Part shown: positions 10,211 through 24,142 of the stretch, one piece after another
How positions within the stretch are numbered: position 1 is the first letter of the stretch
Layout of the letters: the number at the start of each line of letters is the position of its first letter
Assembly: GCA_949752795.1 (NCBI GenBank)
Contig: CATKHW010000428.1
Location: 434,001-498,000, forward strand
Direction of reading: 5' to 3'
Source of the DNA: Hyperoodon ampullatus
Lineage: Eukaryota > Chordata > Mammalia > Artiodactyla > Ziphiidae
DNA: 64,000 nt
Translations under genes and position numbers: made by a program
The notes under the pieces: generated by a model
The model's database searches: none
What the model was told of the DNA's origin: nothing
Seen by the model: the letters and a program-made list of their open reading frames with translations, nothing else

Positions 10211-11948
10211 CAAGCAAGCGGGCAATGCAAATCTGCACTACAAAGAAGTATCACTTCCCACCGGTCAAAAGGGACATCCACAAAATGTGTAAAAACCAGA
10301 AAGGCAAGACAGGCCCTGGAGAACAGGGAGCCTTGTTATGCTGATGGGCGGGATGTAAATTGCCAACTGCCTCTCTGGAGGAGTGCATTGTGTTCCCTAA
10401 AACAAGTAAACAACAGAGCTACAGAGCCAAGGGCACTTCCAGTCTAGGGAATATACCTTGGGAAAACTGAAAATCAAAAAGACACAGACACCCCAAAATT
10501 TAGGGCTGCACTGCTTACAAGGACCTCAACTTGGGTACACCTTAAATATCCCAGGAAATATAAAAATGGTTCAAAAAATTGTGGTACTTACGTACGATGG
10601 AATATCCCTCAGCCATGAAATCAATGTCATAAGACCAGTAGCAGCAAAATGGGTGGATTCAGGTACGATGATTCTAAGTGAAATAAGTCACACAGAAAAA
10701 GAAACTTATCATAAGATATCACTTATGAAGATCCTGTAAACATGGCTACACTTGAACTGAGTTAGGAAAGAGAACAGTGTCTCACATTTAGAAAACACTC
10801 TTATGCCTGCTTAAGGGGGAAGGAGAGGTGGGGTGATGCATAAAACCAGAGTTTGATATAAGCACAGGTACCGTTCCAAAAACCAACTATGGAATAGACA
10901 AGACCTACACCTTCCTCAGTGAAAGGGACTCAAAACCCCATATTTCCCGCAGAGGAATATATCTGACTAGTAAGAATCTTAAAACCTATGTATTGATATG
11001 TCTCCGTAAGGGAATCAAGTGTGTCTAGACTGGGATAAATATGGCAGCGAGAATCAGCTCAAAACCACTATAAAAAGGAATTTCAAAAATAAAACAAAAA
11101 CCTGGGAAATTCTTTACAATTCCTTCAGGGTCTCTGATGAAACCTGAAATGACCCTATCTACAATGACAGCTGGATGTGGCATAAGGCTGGACACTTGGG
11201 ACTGAGAGGATTAGTGAGATTGGGTGAGCAAATGCAGACCCTTTAAAGCAATAATGCATGGCACACATTCCATGGGTCCCAACTCTCCAGGTTGAAGGGA
11301 ATATTACTACAGATATAACATGTACGGGAATCCTAGAGAACGGACACACTGTGAATACGAAAGGTTTCTAAAACTCAACGAATAGTCCCTCTCCTGGTGC
11401 TCCGGTTTGACTTTCCATCTGCTTTATTATCAACCTCCCAACTTGGAGAGACAGCCCCTTTAACCTCCTGGTTCGCACAGGTTGCCAATTTGACAGAGGA
11501 TGAAAGGGAAGAGGGAGAACCAATGAGAGAGTAGCTGTTAGGCATTTGGACGGGCACATATCACTGTAATTTCCCGGCAGGAAGAAGAATTAACCAAAGT
11601 CTCAGCCACCCACCGGGAATCAGTATAGATCCTGAACCAAAATTTTGGACTTGCGGTCAGCTCACCAAAAACGAGTTGAAAAATGGAGCTCAGGGGCACA
11701 GCAATTCACAAACTGGCCGAGTAATAAAGGACAACTATCGTCCAAAAATCTGTTGAGGGAAGGCAACGAGGCGGACTTCAAAGCGTGGCAGAATAGCAGG
11801 AAACAGATTTCAAGAGGTACGTTGGAATTGCCTTTAAAGCACAGGAAGAGGGGCACAACTTCGACAATGATGCACTTGGCCAAAAAGGGCGTATGCGTTT
11901 TCTCCTGAATATATTCAGGAGAAAACGCATACGCCCTTTTTGGCCAAG
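10211..11948 (+). repeat. Satellite unit U7 (1738 bp)
   Basis: L1 block to about 11100, retroviral-like block to 11874, palindrome 11875-11948. It shares CACAGACACCCC near 10485 and the shortened tail AAAACCTGGG near 11096 with U3. Confidence 0.98.
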
Positions 11949-13692
11949 CAAGCAAGCGGGCAATGCAAATCTGCACTACAAAGAAGTATCACTTCCCACC
12001 AGTCAAAAGGGACATCCACAAAATGTGTAAAAACCAGAAAGGCAAGACAGGCCCTGGAGAACAGGGTGCCTTGTTAGGCTGATGGGCGGGATGTAAATTG
12101 CCAACTGCCTCTCTGGAGGAGTGCATTGTGTTCCCTAAAACAAGTAAACAACAGAGCTACAGAGCCAAGGGCACTTCCAGTCTAGGGAATATACCTTGGG
12201 AAAACTGAAAATCAAAAAGACACAGCCACCCCAAAATTTAGGGCTGCACTGCTTACAAGGACCTCAACTTGGGTACACCTTAAATATCCCAGGAAATATA
12301 AAAATGGTTCAAAAAATTGTGGTACTTACGTACGATGGAATATCCCTCAGCCATGAAATCAATGTCATAAGACCAGTAGCAGCAAAATGGGTGGATTCAG
12401 GTACGATGATTCTAAGTGAAATAAGTCACAGAGAAAAAGAAACTTATCATAAGATATCACTTATGAAGATCCTGTAAACATGGCTACACTTGAACTGAGT
12501 TAGGAAAGAGAACAGTGTCTCACATTTAGAAAACACTCTTATGCCTGCTTAAGGGGGAAGGAGAGGTGGGGTGATGCATAAAACCAGAGTTTGATATAAG
12601 CACAGGTACCGTTCCAAAAACCAACTATGGAATAGACAAGACCTACACCTTCCTCAGTGAAAGGGACTCAAAACCCCATATTTCCCGCAGAGGAATATAT
12701 CTGACAAGTAAAGTAAGAATCTTAAAACCTATGTATTGATATGTCTCCGTAAGGGAATCAAGTGTGTCTAGACTGGGATAAATATGGCAGCGAGAATCAG
12801 CTCAAACCCACTATAAAAAGGAATTTCAAAAATAAAACAAAAAAACTGGGAAATTCTTTACAATTCCTTCAGGGTCTCTGATGAAACCTGAAATGACCCT
12901 ATCTACAATGACAGCTGGATGTGGCATAAGGCTGGACACTTGGGACTGAGAGGATTGGTGAGATTGGGTGAGCAAATGCAGACCCTTTAAAGCAATAATG
13001 CATGGCACACATTCCATGGGTCCCAACTCTCCAGGTTGAAGGGAATATTACTACAGATATAACATGTACGGGAATCCTAGAGAACGGACACACTGTGAAT
13101 ACGAAAGGTTTCTAAAACTCAACGAATAGTCCCTCTCCTGGTGCTCCGGTTTGACTTTCCATCTGCTTTATTATCAACCTCCCAACTTGGAGAGACAGCC
13201 CCTTTAACCTCCTGGTTCTCACAGGTTGCCAATTTGGCAGAGGATGAAAGGGAAGAGGGAGAACCAATGAGAGAGTAGCTGTTAGGCATTTGGACGGGCA
13301 CATATCACTGTAATTTCCCGGCAGGAAGAAGAATTAACCAAAGTCTCAGCCACCCACCGGGAATCAGTATAGGTCCTGAACCAAAATTTTGGACTTGCGG
13401 TCAGCTCACCAAAAACGAGTTGAAAAATGGAGCTCAGGGGCACAGCAATTCACAAACTGGCCGAGTAATAAAGGACAACTATCGTCCAAAAATCTGTTGA
13501 GGGAAGGCAACGAGGCGGACTTGAAAGCGAGGCAGAATAGCAGGAAACAGATTTCAAGAGGTACGTTGGAATCGCCTTTAAAGCACAGGAAGAGGGGCAC
13601 AACTTCGACAATGATGCACTTGGCCAAAAAGGGCGTATGCGTTTTCTCCTGAATATATTCAGGAGAAAACGCATACGCCCTTTTTGGCCAAG
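11949..13692 (+). repeat. Satellite unit U8 (1744 bp, 5-bp insertion)
   Basis: L1 block to 12845 including the AGTAAAGTAAG insertion at about 12707-12717, retroviral-like block 12846-13618, palindrome 13619-13692. It has GGTTCTCACAGG near 13214 and GTATAGGTCC near 13367, shared with U25 and U27. Confidence 0.98.
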
Positions 13693-15436
13693 CAAGCAAG
13701 CGGGCAATGCAAATCTGCACTACAAAGAAGTATCACTTCCCACCGGTCAAAAGGGACATCCACAAAATGTGTAAAAACCAGAAAGGCAAGACAGGCCCTG
13801 GAGAACAGGGAGCCTTGTTATGCTGATGGGCGGGATGTAAATTGACAACTGCCTCTCTGGAGGAGTGCATTGTGTTCCCTAAAACAAGTAAACAACAGAG
13901 CTACAGAGCCAAGGGCACTTCCAGTCTCGGGAATATACCTTGGGAAAACTGAAAATCAAAAAGACACAGCCACCCCAAAATTTAGGGCTGCACTGCTTAC
14001 AAGGACCTCAACTTGGGTACACCTTAAATATCCCAGGAAATATAAAAATGGTTCAAAAAATTGTGGTACTTACGTACGATGGAATATCCCTCAGCCATGA
14101 AATCAATGTCATAAGACCAGTAGCAGCAAAATGGGTGGATTCAGGTACGATGATTCTAAGTGAAATAAGTCACAGAGAAAAAGAAACTTATCATAAGACA
14201 TCACTTATGAAGATCCTGTAAACATGGCTACACTTGAACTGAGTTAGGAAAGAGAACAGTGTCTCACATTTAGAAAACACTCTTATGCCTGCTTAAGGGG
14301 GAAGGAGAGGTGGGGTGATGCATAAAACCAGAGTTTGATATAAGCACAGGTACCGTTCCAAAAACCAACTATGGAATAGACAAGACCTACACCTTCCTCA
14401 GTGAAAGGGACTCAAAACCCCATATTTCCCGCAGAGGAATATATCTGACTAGTAAAGTAAGAATCTTAAAACCTATGTATTGATATGTCTCCGTAAGGGA
14501 ATCAAGTGTGTCTAGACTGGGATAAATATGGCAGCGAGAATCAGCTCAAACCCACTATAAAAAGGAATTTCAAAAATAAAACAAAAAAACTGGGAAATTC
14601 TTTACAATTCCTTCAGGGTCTCTGATGAAACCTGAAATGACCCTATCTACAATGACAGCTGGATGTGGCATAAGGCTGGACACTTGGGACTGAGAGGATT
14701 AGTGAGATTGGGTGAGCAAATGCAGACCCTTTAAAGCAATAATGCATGGCACACATTCCATGGGTCCCAACTCTCCAGGTTGAAGGGAATATTACTACAG
14801 ATATAACATGTACGGGAATCCTAGAGAACGGACACACTGTGAATATGAAAGGTTTCTAAAACTCAACGAATAGTCCCTCTCCTTGTGCTCCGGTTTGACT
14901 TTCCATCTGCTTTATTATCAACCTCCCAACTTGGAGAGACAGCCCCTTTAACCTCCTGGTTCGCACAGGTTGCCAATTTGGCAGAGGATGAAAGGGAAGA
15001 GGGAGAACCAATGAGAGAGTAGCTGTTAGGCATTTGGACGGGCACATATCACTGTAATTTCCCGGCAGGAAGAAGAATTAACCAAAGTCTCAGCCACCCA
15101 CCGGGAATCAGTATAGATCCTGAACCAAAATTTTGGACTTGCGGTCAGCTCACCAAAAACGAGTTGAAAAATGGAGCTCAGGGGCACAGCAATTCACAAA
15201 CTGGCCGAGTAATAAAGGACAACTATCGTCCAAAAATCTGTTGAGGGAAGGCAACGAGGCGGACTTCAAAGCGTGGCAGAATAGCAGGAAACAGATTTCA
15301 AGAGGTACGTTGGAATCGCCTTTAAAGCACAGGAAGAGGGGCACAACTTCGACAATGATGCACTTGGCCAAAAAGGGCGTATGTGTTTTCTCCTGAATAT
15401 ATTCAGGAGAAAACGCATACGCCCTTTTTGGCCAAG
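13693..15436 (+). repeat. Satellite unit U9 (1744 bp, 5-bp insertion)
   Basis: L1 block to 14589 with the 5-bp insertion near 14451-14460, retroviral-like block 14590-15362, palindrome 15363-15436 with one left-arm mismatch at 15384 (C to T). CAGTCTCGGG near 13922 is shared with U26 and U28. Confidence 0.98.
15363..15436. repeat. Imperfect palindrome (U9)
   Basis: One left-arm change, C to T at 15384; the mirror base is unchanged. Confidence 0.95.
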
Positions 15437-17180
15437 CAAGCAAGCGGGCAATGCAAATCTGCACTACAAAGAAGTATCACTTCCCACCAGTCAAAAGGGA
15501 CATCCACAAAATGTGTAAAAACCAGAAAGGCAAGACAGGCCCTGGAGAACAGGGAGCCTTGTTATGCTGATGGGCGGGATGTAAATTGCCAACTGCCTCT
15601 CTGGAGGAGTGCATTGTGTTCCCTAAAACAAGTAAACAACAGAGCTACAGAGCCAAGGGCACTTCCAGTCTAGGGAATATACCTTCGGAAAACTGAAAAT
15701 CAAAAAGGCACAGCCACCCCAAAATTTAGGGCTGCACTGCTTACAAGGACCTCAACTTGGGTACACCTTAAATATCCCAGGAAATATAAAAATGGTTCAA
15801 AAAATTGTGGTACTTACGTACGATGGAATATCCCTCAGCCATGAAATCAATGTCATAAGACCAGTAGCAGCAAAATGGGTGGATTCAGGTACGATGATTC
15901 TAAGTGAAATAAGTCACACAGAAAAAGAAACTTATCATAAGATATCACTTATGAAGATCCTGTAAACATGGCTACACTTGAACTCAGTTAGGAAAGAGAA
16001 CAGTGTCTCACATTTAGAAAACACTCTTATGCCTGCTTAAGGGGGAAGGAGAGGTGGGGTGATGCATAAAACCAGAGTTTGATATAAGCACAGGTACCGT
16101 TCCAAAAACCAACTATGGAATAGACAAGACCTACACCTTCCTCAGTGAAAGGGACTCAAAACCCCATATTTCCCGCAGAGGAATATATCTGACTAGTAAA
16201 GTAGGAATCTTAAAACCTATGTATTGATATGTCTCCGTAAGGGAATCAAGTGTGTCTAGACTGGGATAAATATGGCAGCGAGAATCAGCTCAAACCCACT
16301 ATAAAAAGGAATTTCAAAAATAAAACAAAAAAACTGGGAAATTCTTTACAATTCCTTCAGGGTCTCTGATGAAACCTGAAATGACCCTATCTACAATGAC
16401 AGCTGGATGTGGCATAAGGCTGGACACTTGGGACTGAGAGGATTGGTGAGATTGGGTGAGCAAATGCAGACCCTTTAAAGCAATAATGCATGGCACACAT
16501 TCCATGGGTCCCAACTCTCCAGGTTGAAGGGAATATTACTACAGATATAACATGTACGGGAATCCTAGAGAACGGACACAATGTGAATACGAAAGGTTTC
16601 TAAAACTCAACGAATAGTCCCTCTCCTGGTGCTCCGGTTTGACTTTCCATCTGCTTTATTATCAACCTCCCAACTTGGAGAGACAGCCCCTTTAACCTCC
16701 TGGTTCGCACAGGTTGCCAATTTGGCAGAGGATGAAAGGGAAGAGGGAGAACCAATGAGAGAGTAGCTGTTAGGCATTTGGACGGGCACATATCACTGTA
16801 ATTTCCCGGCAGGAAGAAGAATTAACCAAAGTCTCAGCCACCCACCGGGAATCAGTATAGATCCTGAACCAAAATTTTGGACTTGCGGTCAGCTCACCAA
16901 AAACGAGTTGAAAAATGGAGCTCAGGGGCACAGCAATTCACAAACTGGCCGAGTAATAAAGGACAACTATCGTCCAAAAATCTGTTGAGGGAAGGCAACG
17001 AGGTGGACTTGAAAGCGAGGCAGAATAGCAGGAAACAGATTTCAAGAGGTACGTTGGAATCGCCTTTAAAGCACAGGAAGAGGGGCACAACTTCGACAAT
17101 GATGCACTTGGCCAAAAAGGGCGTATGCGTTTTCTCCTGAATATATTCAGGAGAAAACGCATACGCCCTTTTTGGCCAAG
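15437..17180 (+). repeat. Satellite unit U10 (1744 bp, 5-bp insertion)
   Basis: L1 block to 16333 with the insertion near 16197-16204 (followed by GGAATC rather than AGAATC), retroviral-like block 16334-17106, palindrome 17107-17180 (perfect). ACCTTCGGAAAAC near 15681 is shared with U20 and U21. Confidence 0.98.
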
Positions 17181-18919
17181 CAAGCAAGCGGGCAATGCAA
17201 TTCTGCACTACAAAGAAGTATCACTTCCCACCGGTCAAAAGGGACATCCACAAAATGTGTAAAAACCAGAAAGGCAAGACAGGCCCTGGAGAACAGGGAG
17301 CCTTGTTATGCTGATGGGCGGGATGTAAATTGCCAACTGCCTCTCTGGAGGAGTGCATTGTGTTCCCTAAAACAAGTAAACAACAGAGCTACAGAGCCAA
17401 GGGCACTTCCAGTCTAGGGAATATACCTTGGGAAAACTGAAAATCAAAAAGACACAGCCACCCCAAAATTTAGGGCTGCACTGCTTACAAGGACCTCAAC
17501 TTGGGTACACCTTAAATATCCCAGGAAATATAAAAATGGTTCAAAAAATTGTGGTACTTACGTACGATGGAATATCCCTCAGCCATGAAATCAATGTCAT
17601 AAGACCAGTAGCAGCAAAATGGGTGGATTCAGGTACGATGATTCTAAGTGAAATAAGTCACACAGAAAAAGAAACTTATCATAAGATATCACTTATGAAG
17701 ATCCTGTAAACATGGCTACACTTGAACTGAGTTAGGAAAGAGAACAGTGTCTCACATTTAGAAAACACTCTTATGCCTGCTTAAGGGGGAAGGAGAGGTG
17801 GGGTGATGCATAAAACCAGAGTTTGATATAAGCACAGGTACCGTTCCAAAAACCAACTATGGAATAGACAAGACCTACACCTTCCTCAGTGAAAGGGACT
17901 CAAAACCCCATATTTCCCGCAGAGGAATATATCTGACTAGTAAGAATCTTAAAACCTATGTATTGATATCTCTCCGTAAGGGAATCAAGTGTGTCTAGAC
18001 TGGGATAAATATGGCAGCGAGAATCAGCTCAAACCCACTATAAAAAGGAATTTCAAAAATAAAATAAAAAAACTGGGAAATTCTTTACAATTCCTTCAGG
18101 GACTCTGATGAAACCTGAAATGACCCTATCTACAATGACAGCTGGATGTGGCATAAGGCTGGACACTTGGGACTGAGAGGATTGGTGAGATTGGGTGAGC
18201 AAATGCAGACCCTTTAAAGCAATAATGCATGGCACACATTCCATGGGTCCCAACTCTCCAGGTTGAAGGGAATATTACTACAGATATAACATGTACGGGA
18301 ATCCTAGAGAACGGACACACTGTGAATACGAAAGGTTTCTAAAACTCAACGAATAGTCCCTCTCCTGGTGCTCTGGTTTGACTTTCCATCTGCTTTATTA
18401 TCAACCTCCCAACTTGGAGAGACAGCGCCTTTAACCTCCTGGTTCGCACAGGTTGCCAATTTGGCAGAGGATGAAAGGGAAGAGGGAGAACCAATGAGAG
18501 AGTAGTTGTTAGGCATTTGGACAGGCACATATCACTGTAATTTCCCGGCAGGAAGAAGAATTAACCAAAGTCTCAGCCACCCACCGGGAATCAGTATAGA
18601 TCCGGAACCAAAATTTTGGACTTGCGGTCAGCTCACCAAAAACGAGTTGAAAAATGGAGCTCAGGGGCACAGCAGTTCACAAACTGGCCGAGTAATAAAG
18701 GACAACTATCGTCCAAAAATCTGTTGAGGGAAGGCAACGAGGCGGACTTGAAAGCGAGGCAGAATAGCAGGAAACAGATTTCAAGAGGTACGTTGGAATC
18801 GCCTTTAAAGCACAGGAAGAGGGGCACAACTTCGACAATGATGAACTTGGCCAAAAAGGGCGTATGCGTTTTCTCCTGAATATATTCAGGAGAAAACGCA
18901 TACGCCCTTTTTGGCCAAG
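17181..18919 (+). repeat. Satellite unit U11 (1739 bp)
   Basis: L1 block to 18072, retroviral-like block 18073-18845, palindrome 18846-18919 (perfect). The retroviral half shares the GCTCTGG, GACAGCGCC, GGACAGGCAC and CAGCAGTTCAC set with U6. Confidence 0.98.
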
Positions 18920-20663
18920 CAAGCAAGCGGGCAATGCAAATCTGCACTACAAAGAAGTATCACTTCCCACCGGTCAAAAGGGACATCCACAAAATGTGTA
19001 AAAACCAGAAAGGCAAGACAGGCCCTGGAGAACAGGGAGCCTTGTTATGCTGATGGGCGGGATGTAAATTGCCAACTGCCTCTCTGGAGGAGTGCATTGT
19101 GTTCCCTAAAACAAGTAAACAACAGAGCTACAGAGCCAAGGGCACTTCCAGTCTAGGGAATATACCTGGGAAAAACTGAAAATCAATAAGACAGAGCCAC
19201 CCCAAAATTTAGGGCTGCACTGCTTACAAGGACCTCAACTTGGGTACACCTTAAATATCCCAGGAAATATAAAATTGGTTCAAAAAATTGTGCTACTTAC
19301 GTACGATGGAATATCCCTCAGCCATGAAATCAATGTCATAAGACCAGTAGCAGCAAAATGGGTGGATTCAGGTACGATGATTCTAAGTGAAATAAGTCAC
19401 ACAGAAAAAGAAACTTATCATAAGTTATCACTTATGAAGATCCTGTAAACATCGCTACACTTGAACTGAGTTAGGAAAGAGAACAGTGTCTCACATTTAG
19501 AAAACACTCTTATGCCTGCTTAAGGGGGAAGGAGAGGTGGGGTGATGCATAAAACCAGAGTTTGATATAAGCACAGGTACCGTTCCAAAAACCAACTATG
19601 GAATAGACAAGACCTACACCTTCCTCAGTGAAAGGGACTCAAAACACCATATTTCCCGCAGAGGAATATATCTGACTAGTAAAGTAAGAATCTTAAAACC
19701 TATGTATTGATATGTCTCCGTAAGGGAATCAAGTGTGTCTAGACTGGGATAAATATGGCAGCGAGAATCAGCTCAAACCCACTATAAAAAGGAATTTCAA
19801 AAATAAAACAAAAAAACTGGGAAATTCTTTACAATTCCTTCAGGGTCTCTGATGAAACCTGAAATGACCCTATCTACAATGACAGCTGGATGTGGCATAA
19901 GGCTGGACACTTGGGACTGAGAGGATTGGTGAGATTGGGTGAGCAAATGCAGACCCTTTAAAGCAATAATGCATGGCACACATTCCATGGGTCCCAACTC
20001 TCCAGGTTGAAGGGAATATTACTACAGATATAACATGTACGGGAATCCTAGAGAACGGACACACTGTGAATACGAAAGGTTTCTAAAACTCAACGAATAG
20101 TCCCTCTCCTGGTGCTCCGGTTTGACTTTCCATCTGCTTTATTATCAACCTCCCAACTTGGAGAGACAGCCCCTTTAACCTCCTGGTTCGCACAGGTTGC
20201 CAATTTGGCAGAGGATGAAAGGGAAGAGGGAGAACCAATGAGAGAGTAGCTGTTAGGCATTTGGACGGGCACATATCACTGTAATTTCCCGGCAGGAAGA
20301 AGAATTAACCAAAGTCTCAGCCACCCACCGGGAATCAGTATAGATCCTGAACCAAAATTTTGGACTTGCGGTCAGCTCACCAAAAACGAGTTGAAAAATG
20401 GAGCTCAGGGGCACAGCAATTCACAAACTGGCCGAGTAATAAAGGACAACTATCGTCCAAAAATCTGTTGAGGGAAGGCAACAAGGTGGACTTGAAAGCG
20501 AGGCAGAATAGCAGGAAACAGATTTCAAGAGGTACGTTGGAATCGCCTTTAAAGCACAGGAAGAGGGGCACAACTTCGACAATGATGCACTTGGCCAAAA
20601 AGGGCGTATGCGTTTTCTCCTGAATATATTCAGGAGAAAACGCATACGCCCTTTTTGGCCAAG
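18920..20663 (+). repeat. Satellite unit U12 (1744 bp, 5-bp insertion)
   Basis: L1 block to 19816, retroviral-like block 19817-20589, palindrome 20590-20663 (perfect). The L1 half shares the U5 set (CCTGGGAAAAACTG, ATCAATAAGACAGAGCC, ATAAAATTGG, CAAAACACC) but adds the 5-bp insertion near 19681, so it is a mosaic of two lineages. Confidence 0.98.
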
Positions 20664-22403
20664 CAAGCAAGCGGGCAATGCAATTCTGCACTACAAAGAA
20701 GTATCACTTCCCTCCGGTCAAAAGGGACATCCACAAAATGTGTAAAAACCAGAAAGGCAAGACAGGCCCTGGAGAACAGGGAGCATTGTTATGCTGATGG
20801 GCGGGATGTAAATTGCCAACTGCCTCTCTGGAGGAGTGCACTGTGTTCCCTAAAACAAGTAAACAACAGAGCTACAGAGCCAAGGGCACTTCCAGTCTAG
20901 GGAATATACCTTGGGAAAACTGAAAATCAAAAAGACACAGCCACCCCAAAATTTAGGGCTGCACTGCTTACAAGGACCTCCACTTGGGTACACCTTAAAT
21001 ATCCCAGGAAATATAAAAATGGTTCAAAAAATTGTGGTACTTACGTACGATGGAATATCCCTCAGCCATGAAATCAATGTCATAAGACCAGTAGCAGCAA
21101 AATGGGTGGATTCAGGTACGATGATTCTAAGTGAAATAAGTCACACAGAAAAAGAAACTTATCATAAGATATCACTTATGAAGATCCTGTAAACATGGCT
21201 ACACTTGAACTGAGTTAGGAAAGAGAACAGTGTCTCACATTTAGAAAACACTCTTATGCCTGCTTAAGGGGGAAGGAGAGGTGGGGTGATGCATAAAACC
21301 AGAGTTTGATATAAGCACAGGTACCGTTCCAAAAACCAACTATGGAATAGACAAGACCTACACCTTCCTCAGTGAAAGGGACTCAAAACCCCATACTTCC
21401 CGCAGAGGAATATATCTGACTAGTAAGAATCTTAAAACCTATGTATTGATATGTCTCCGTAAGGGAATCAAGTGTGTCTAGACTGGCACAAACATGGCAG
21501 CGAGAATCAGCTCAAACCCACTATAAAAAGGAATTTCAAAAACAAAACAAAAAAAACTGGGAAATTCTTTACAATTCCTTCAGGGTCTCTGATGAAACCT
21601 GAAATGACCCTATCTACAATGACAGCTGGATGTGGCATAAGGCTGGACACTTGGGACTGAGAGGATTGGTGAGATTGGGTGAGCAAATGCAGACCCTTTA
21701 AAGCAATAATGCATGGCACACATTCCATGTGTCCCAACTCTCCAGGTTGAAGGGAATATTACTACAGATATAACATGTACGGGAATCCTAGAGAATGGAC
21801 ACACTGTGAATACGAAAGGTTTCTAAAACTCAACGAATAGTCCCTCTCCTGGTGCTCCGGTTTGACTTTCCATCTGCTTTATTATCAACCTCCCAACTTG
21901 GAGAGACAGCCCCTTTAACCTCCTGGTTCGCACAGGTTGCCAATTTGGCAGAGGATGAAAGGGAAGAGGGAGAACCAATGAGAGAGTAGCTGTTAGGCAT
22001 TTGGACGGGCACATATCACTGTAATTTCCCGGCAGGAAGAAGAATTAACCAAAGTCTCAGCCACCCACCGGGAATCAGTATAGATCCTGAACCAAAATTT
22101 TGGACTTGCGGTCAGCTCACCAAAAACGAGTTGAAAAATGGAGCTCAGGGGCACAGCAATTCACAAACTGGCCGAGTAATAAAGGACAACTATCGTCCAA
22201 AAATCTGTTGAGGGAAGGCAACGAGGCGGACTTGAAAGCGTGGCAGAATAGCAGGAAACAGATTTCAAGAGGTAAGTTGGAATCGCCTTTAAAGCACAGG
22301 AAGAGGGGCACAACTTCGACAATGATGCACTTGGCCAAAAAGGGCGTATGCGTTTTCTCCTGAATATATTCAGGAGAAAACGCATACGCCCTTTTTGGCC
22401 AAG
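20664..22403 (+). repeat. Satellite unit U13 (1740 bp)
   Basis: L1 block to 21556 (tail one A longer), retroviral-like block 21557-22329, palindrome 22330-22403 (perfect). The L1 half has CTCCACTTGGG near 20979. GGCACAAACATGG near 21485 resembles the old-type GGCATAAACATGG. Confidence 0.98.
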
Positions 22404-24142
22404 CAAGCAAGCGGGCAATGCAAATCTGCACTACAAAGAAGTATCACTTCCCACCGGTCAAAAGGGACATCCACAAAATGTGTAAAAACCAGAAAGGCAA
22501 GACAGGCCCTGGAGAACAGGGTGCCTTGTTATGCTGATGGGCGGGATGTAAATTGCCAACTGCCTCTCTGGAGGAGTGCATTGTGTTCCCTAAAACAAGT
22601 AAACAACAGAGCTACAGAGCCAAGGGCACTTCCAGTCTAGGGAATATACCTTGGGAAAACTGAAAATCAAAAAGACACAGCCACCCCAAAATTTAGGGCT
22701 GCACTGCTTACAAGGATCTCCACTTGGGTACACCTTAAATATCCCAGGAAATATAAAAATGGTTCAAAAAATTGTGGTACTTACGTACGATGGAATATCC
22801 CTCAGCCATGAAATCAATGTCATAAGACCAGTAGCAGCAAAATGGGTGGATTCAGGTACGATGATTCTAAGTGAAATAAGTCACACAGAAAAAGAAACTT
22901 ATCATAAGATATCACTTATGAAGATCCTGTAAACATGGCTACACTTGAACTGAGTTAGGAAAGAGAACAGTGTCTCACATTTAGAAAACACTCTTATGCC
23001 TGCTTAAGGGGGAAGGAGAGGTGGGGTGATGCATAAAACCAGAGTTTGATATAAGCACAGGTACCGTTCCAAAAACCAACTATGGAATAGACAAGACCTA
23101 CACCTTCCTCAGTGAAAGGGACTCAAAACCCCATATTTCCCGCAGAGGAATATATCTGACTAGTAAAAATCTTAAAACCTATGTATTGATATGTCTCCGT
23201 AAGGGAATCAAGTGTGTCTAGACTGGGATAAATATGGCAGCGAGAATCAGCTCAAACCCACTATAAAAAGGAATTTCAAAAATAAAACAAAAAAACTGGG
23301 AAATTCTTTACAATTCCTTCAGGGTCTCTGATGAAACCTGAAATGACCCTATCTACAATGACAGCTGGATGTGGCATAAGGCTGGACACTTGGGACTGAG
23401 AGGATTGGTGAGATTGGGTGAGCAAATGCAGACCCTTTAAAGCAATAATGCATGGCACACATTCCATGGGTCCCAACTCTCCAGGTTGAAGGGAATATTA
23501 CTACAGATATAACATGTACGGGAATCCTAGAGAACGGACACACTGTGAATACGAAAGGTTTCTAAAACTCAACGAATAGTCCCTCTCCTGGTGCTCCGGT
23601 TTGACTTTCCATCTGCTTTATTATCAACCTCCCAACTTGGAGAGACAGCCCCTTTAACCTCCTGGTTCGCACAGGTTGCCAATTTGGCAGAGGATGAAAG
23701 GGAAGAGGGAGAACCAATGAGAGAGTAGCTGTTAGGCATTTGGACGGGCACATATCACTGTAATTTCCCGGCAGGAAGAAGAATTAACCAAAGTCTCAGC
23801 CACCCACCGGGAATCAGTATAGATCCTGAACCAAAATTTTGGACTTGCGGTCAGCTCACCAAAAACGAGTTGAAAAATGGAGCTCAGGGGCACAGCAATT
23901 CACAAACTGGCCGAGTAATAAAGGACAACTATCGTCCAAAAATCTGTGGAGGGAAGGCAACGAGGCGGACTTGAAAGCGAGGCAGAATAGCAGGAAACAG
24001 ATTTCAAGAGGTACGTTGGAATCGCCTTTAAAGCACAGGAAGAGGGGCACAACTTCGACAATGATGCACTTGGCCAAAAAGGGCGTATGCGTTTTCTCCT
24101 GAATATATTCAGGAGAAAACGCATACGCCCTTTTTGGCCAAG
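22404..24142 (+). repeat. Satellite unit U14 (1739 bp)
   Basis: L1 block to 23295, retroviral-like block 23296-24068, palindrome 24069-24142 (perfect). GGGTGCCTTG near 22518 is shared with U8 and U16. ATCTGTGGAGG near 23942 is private. Confidence 0.98.
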
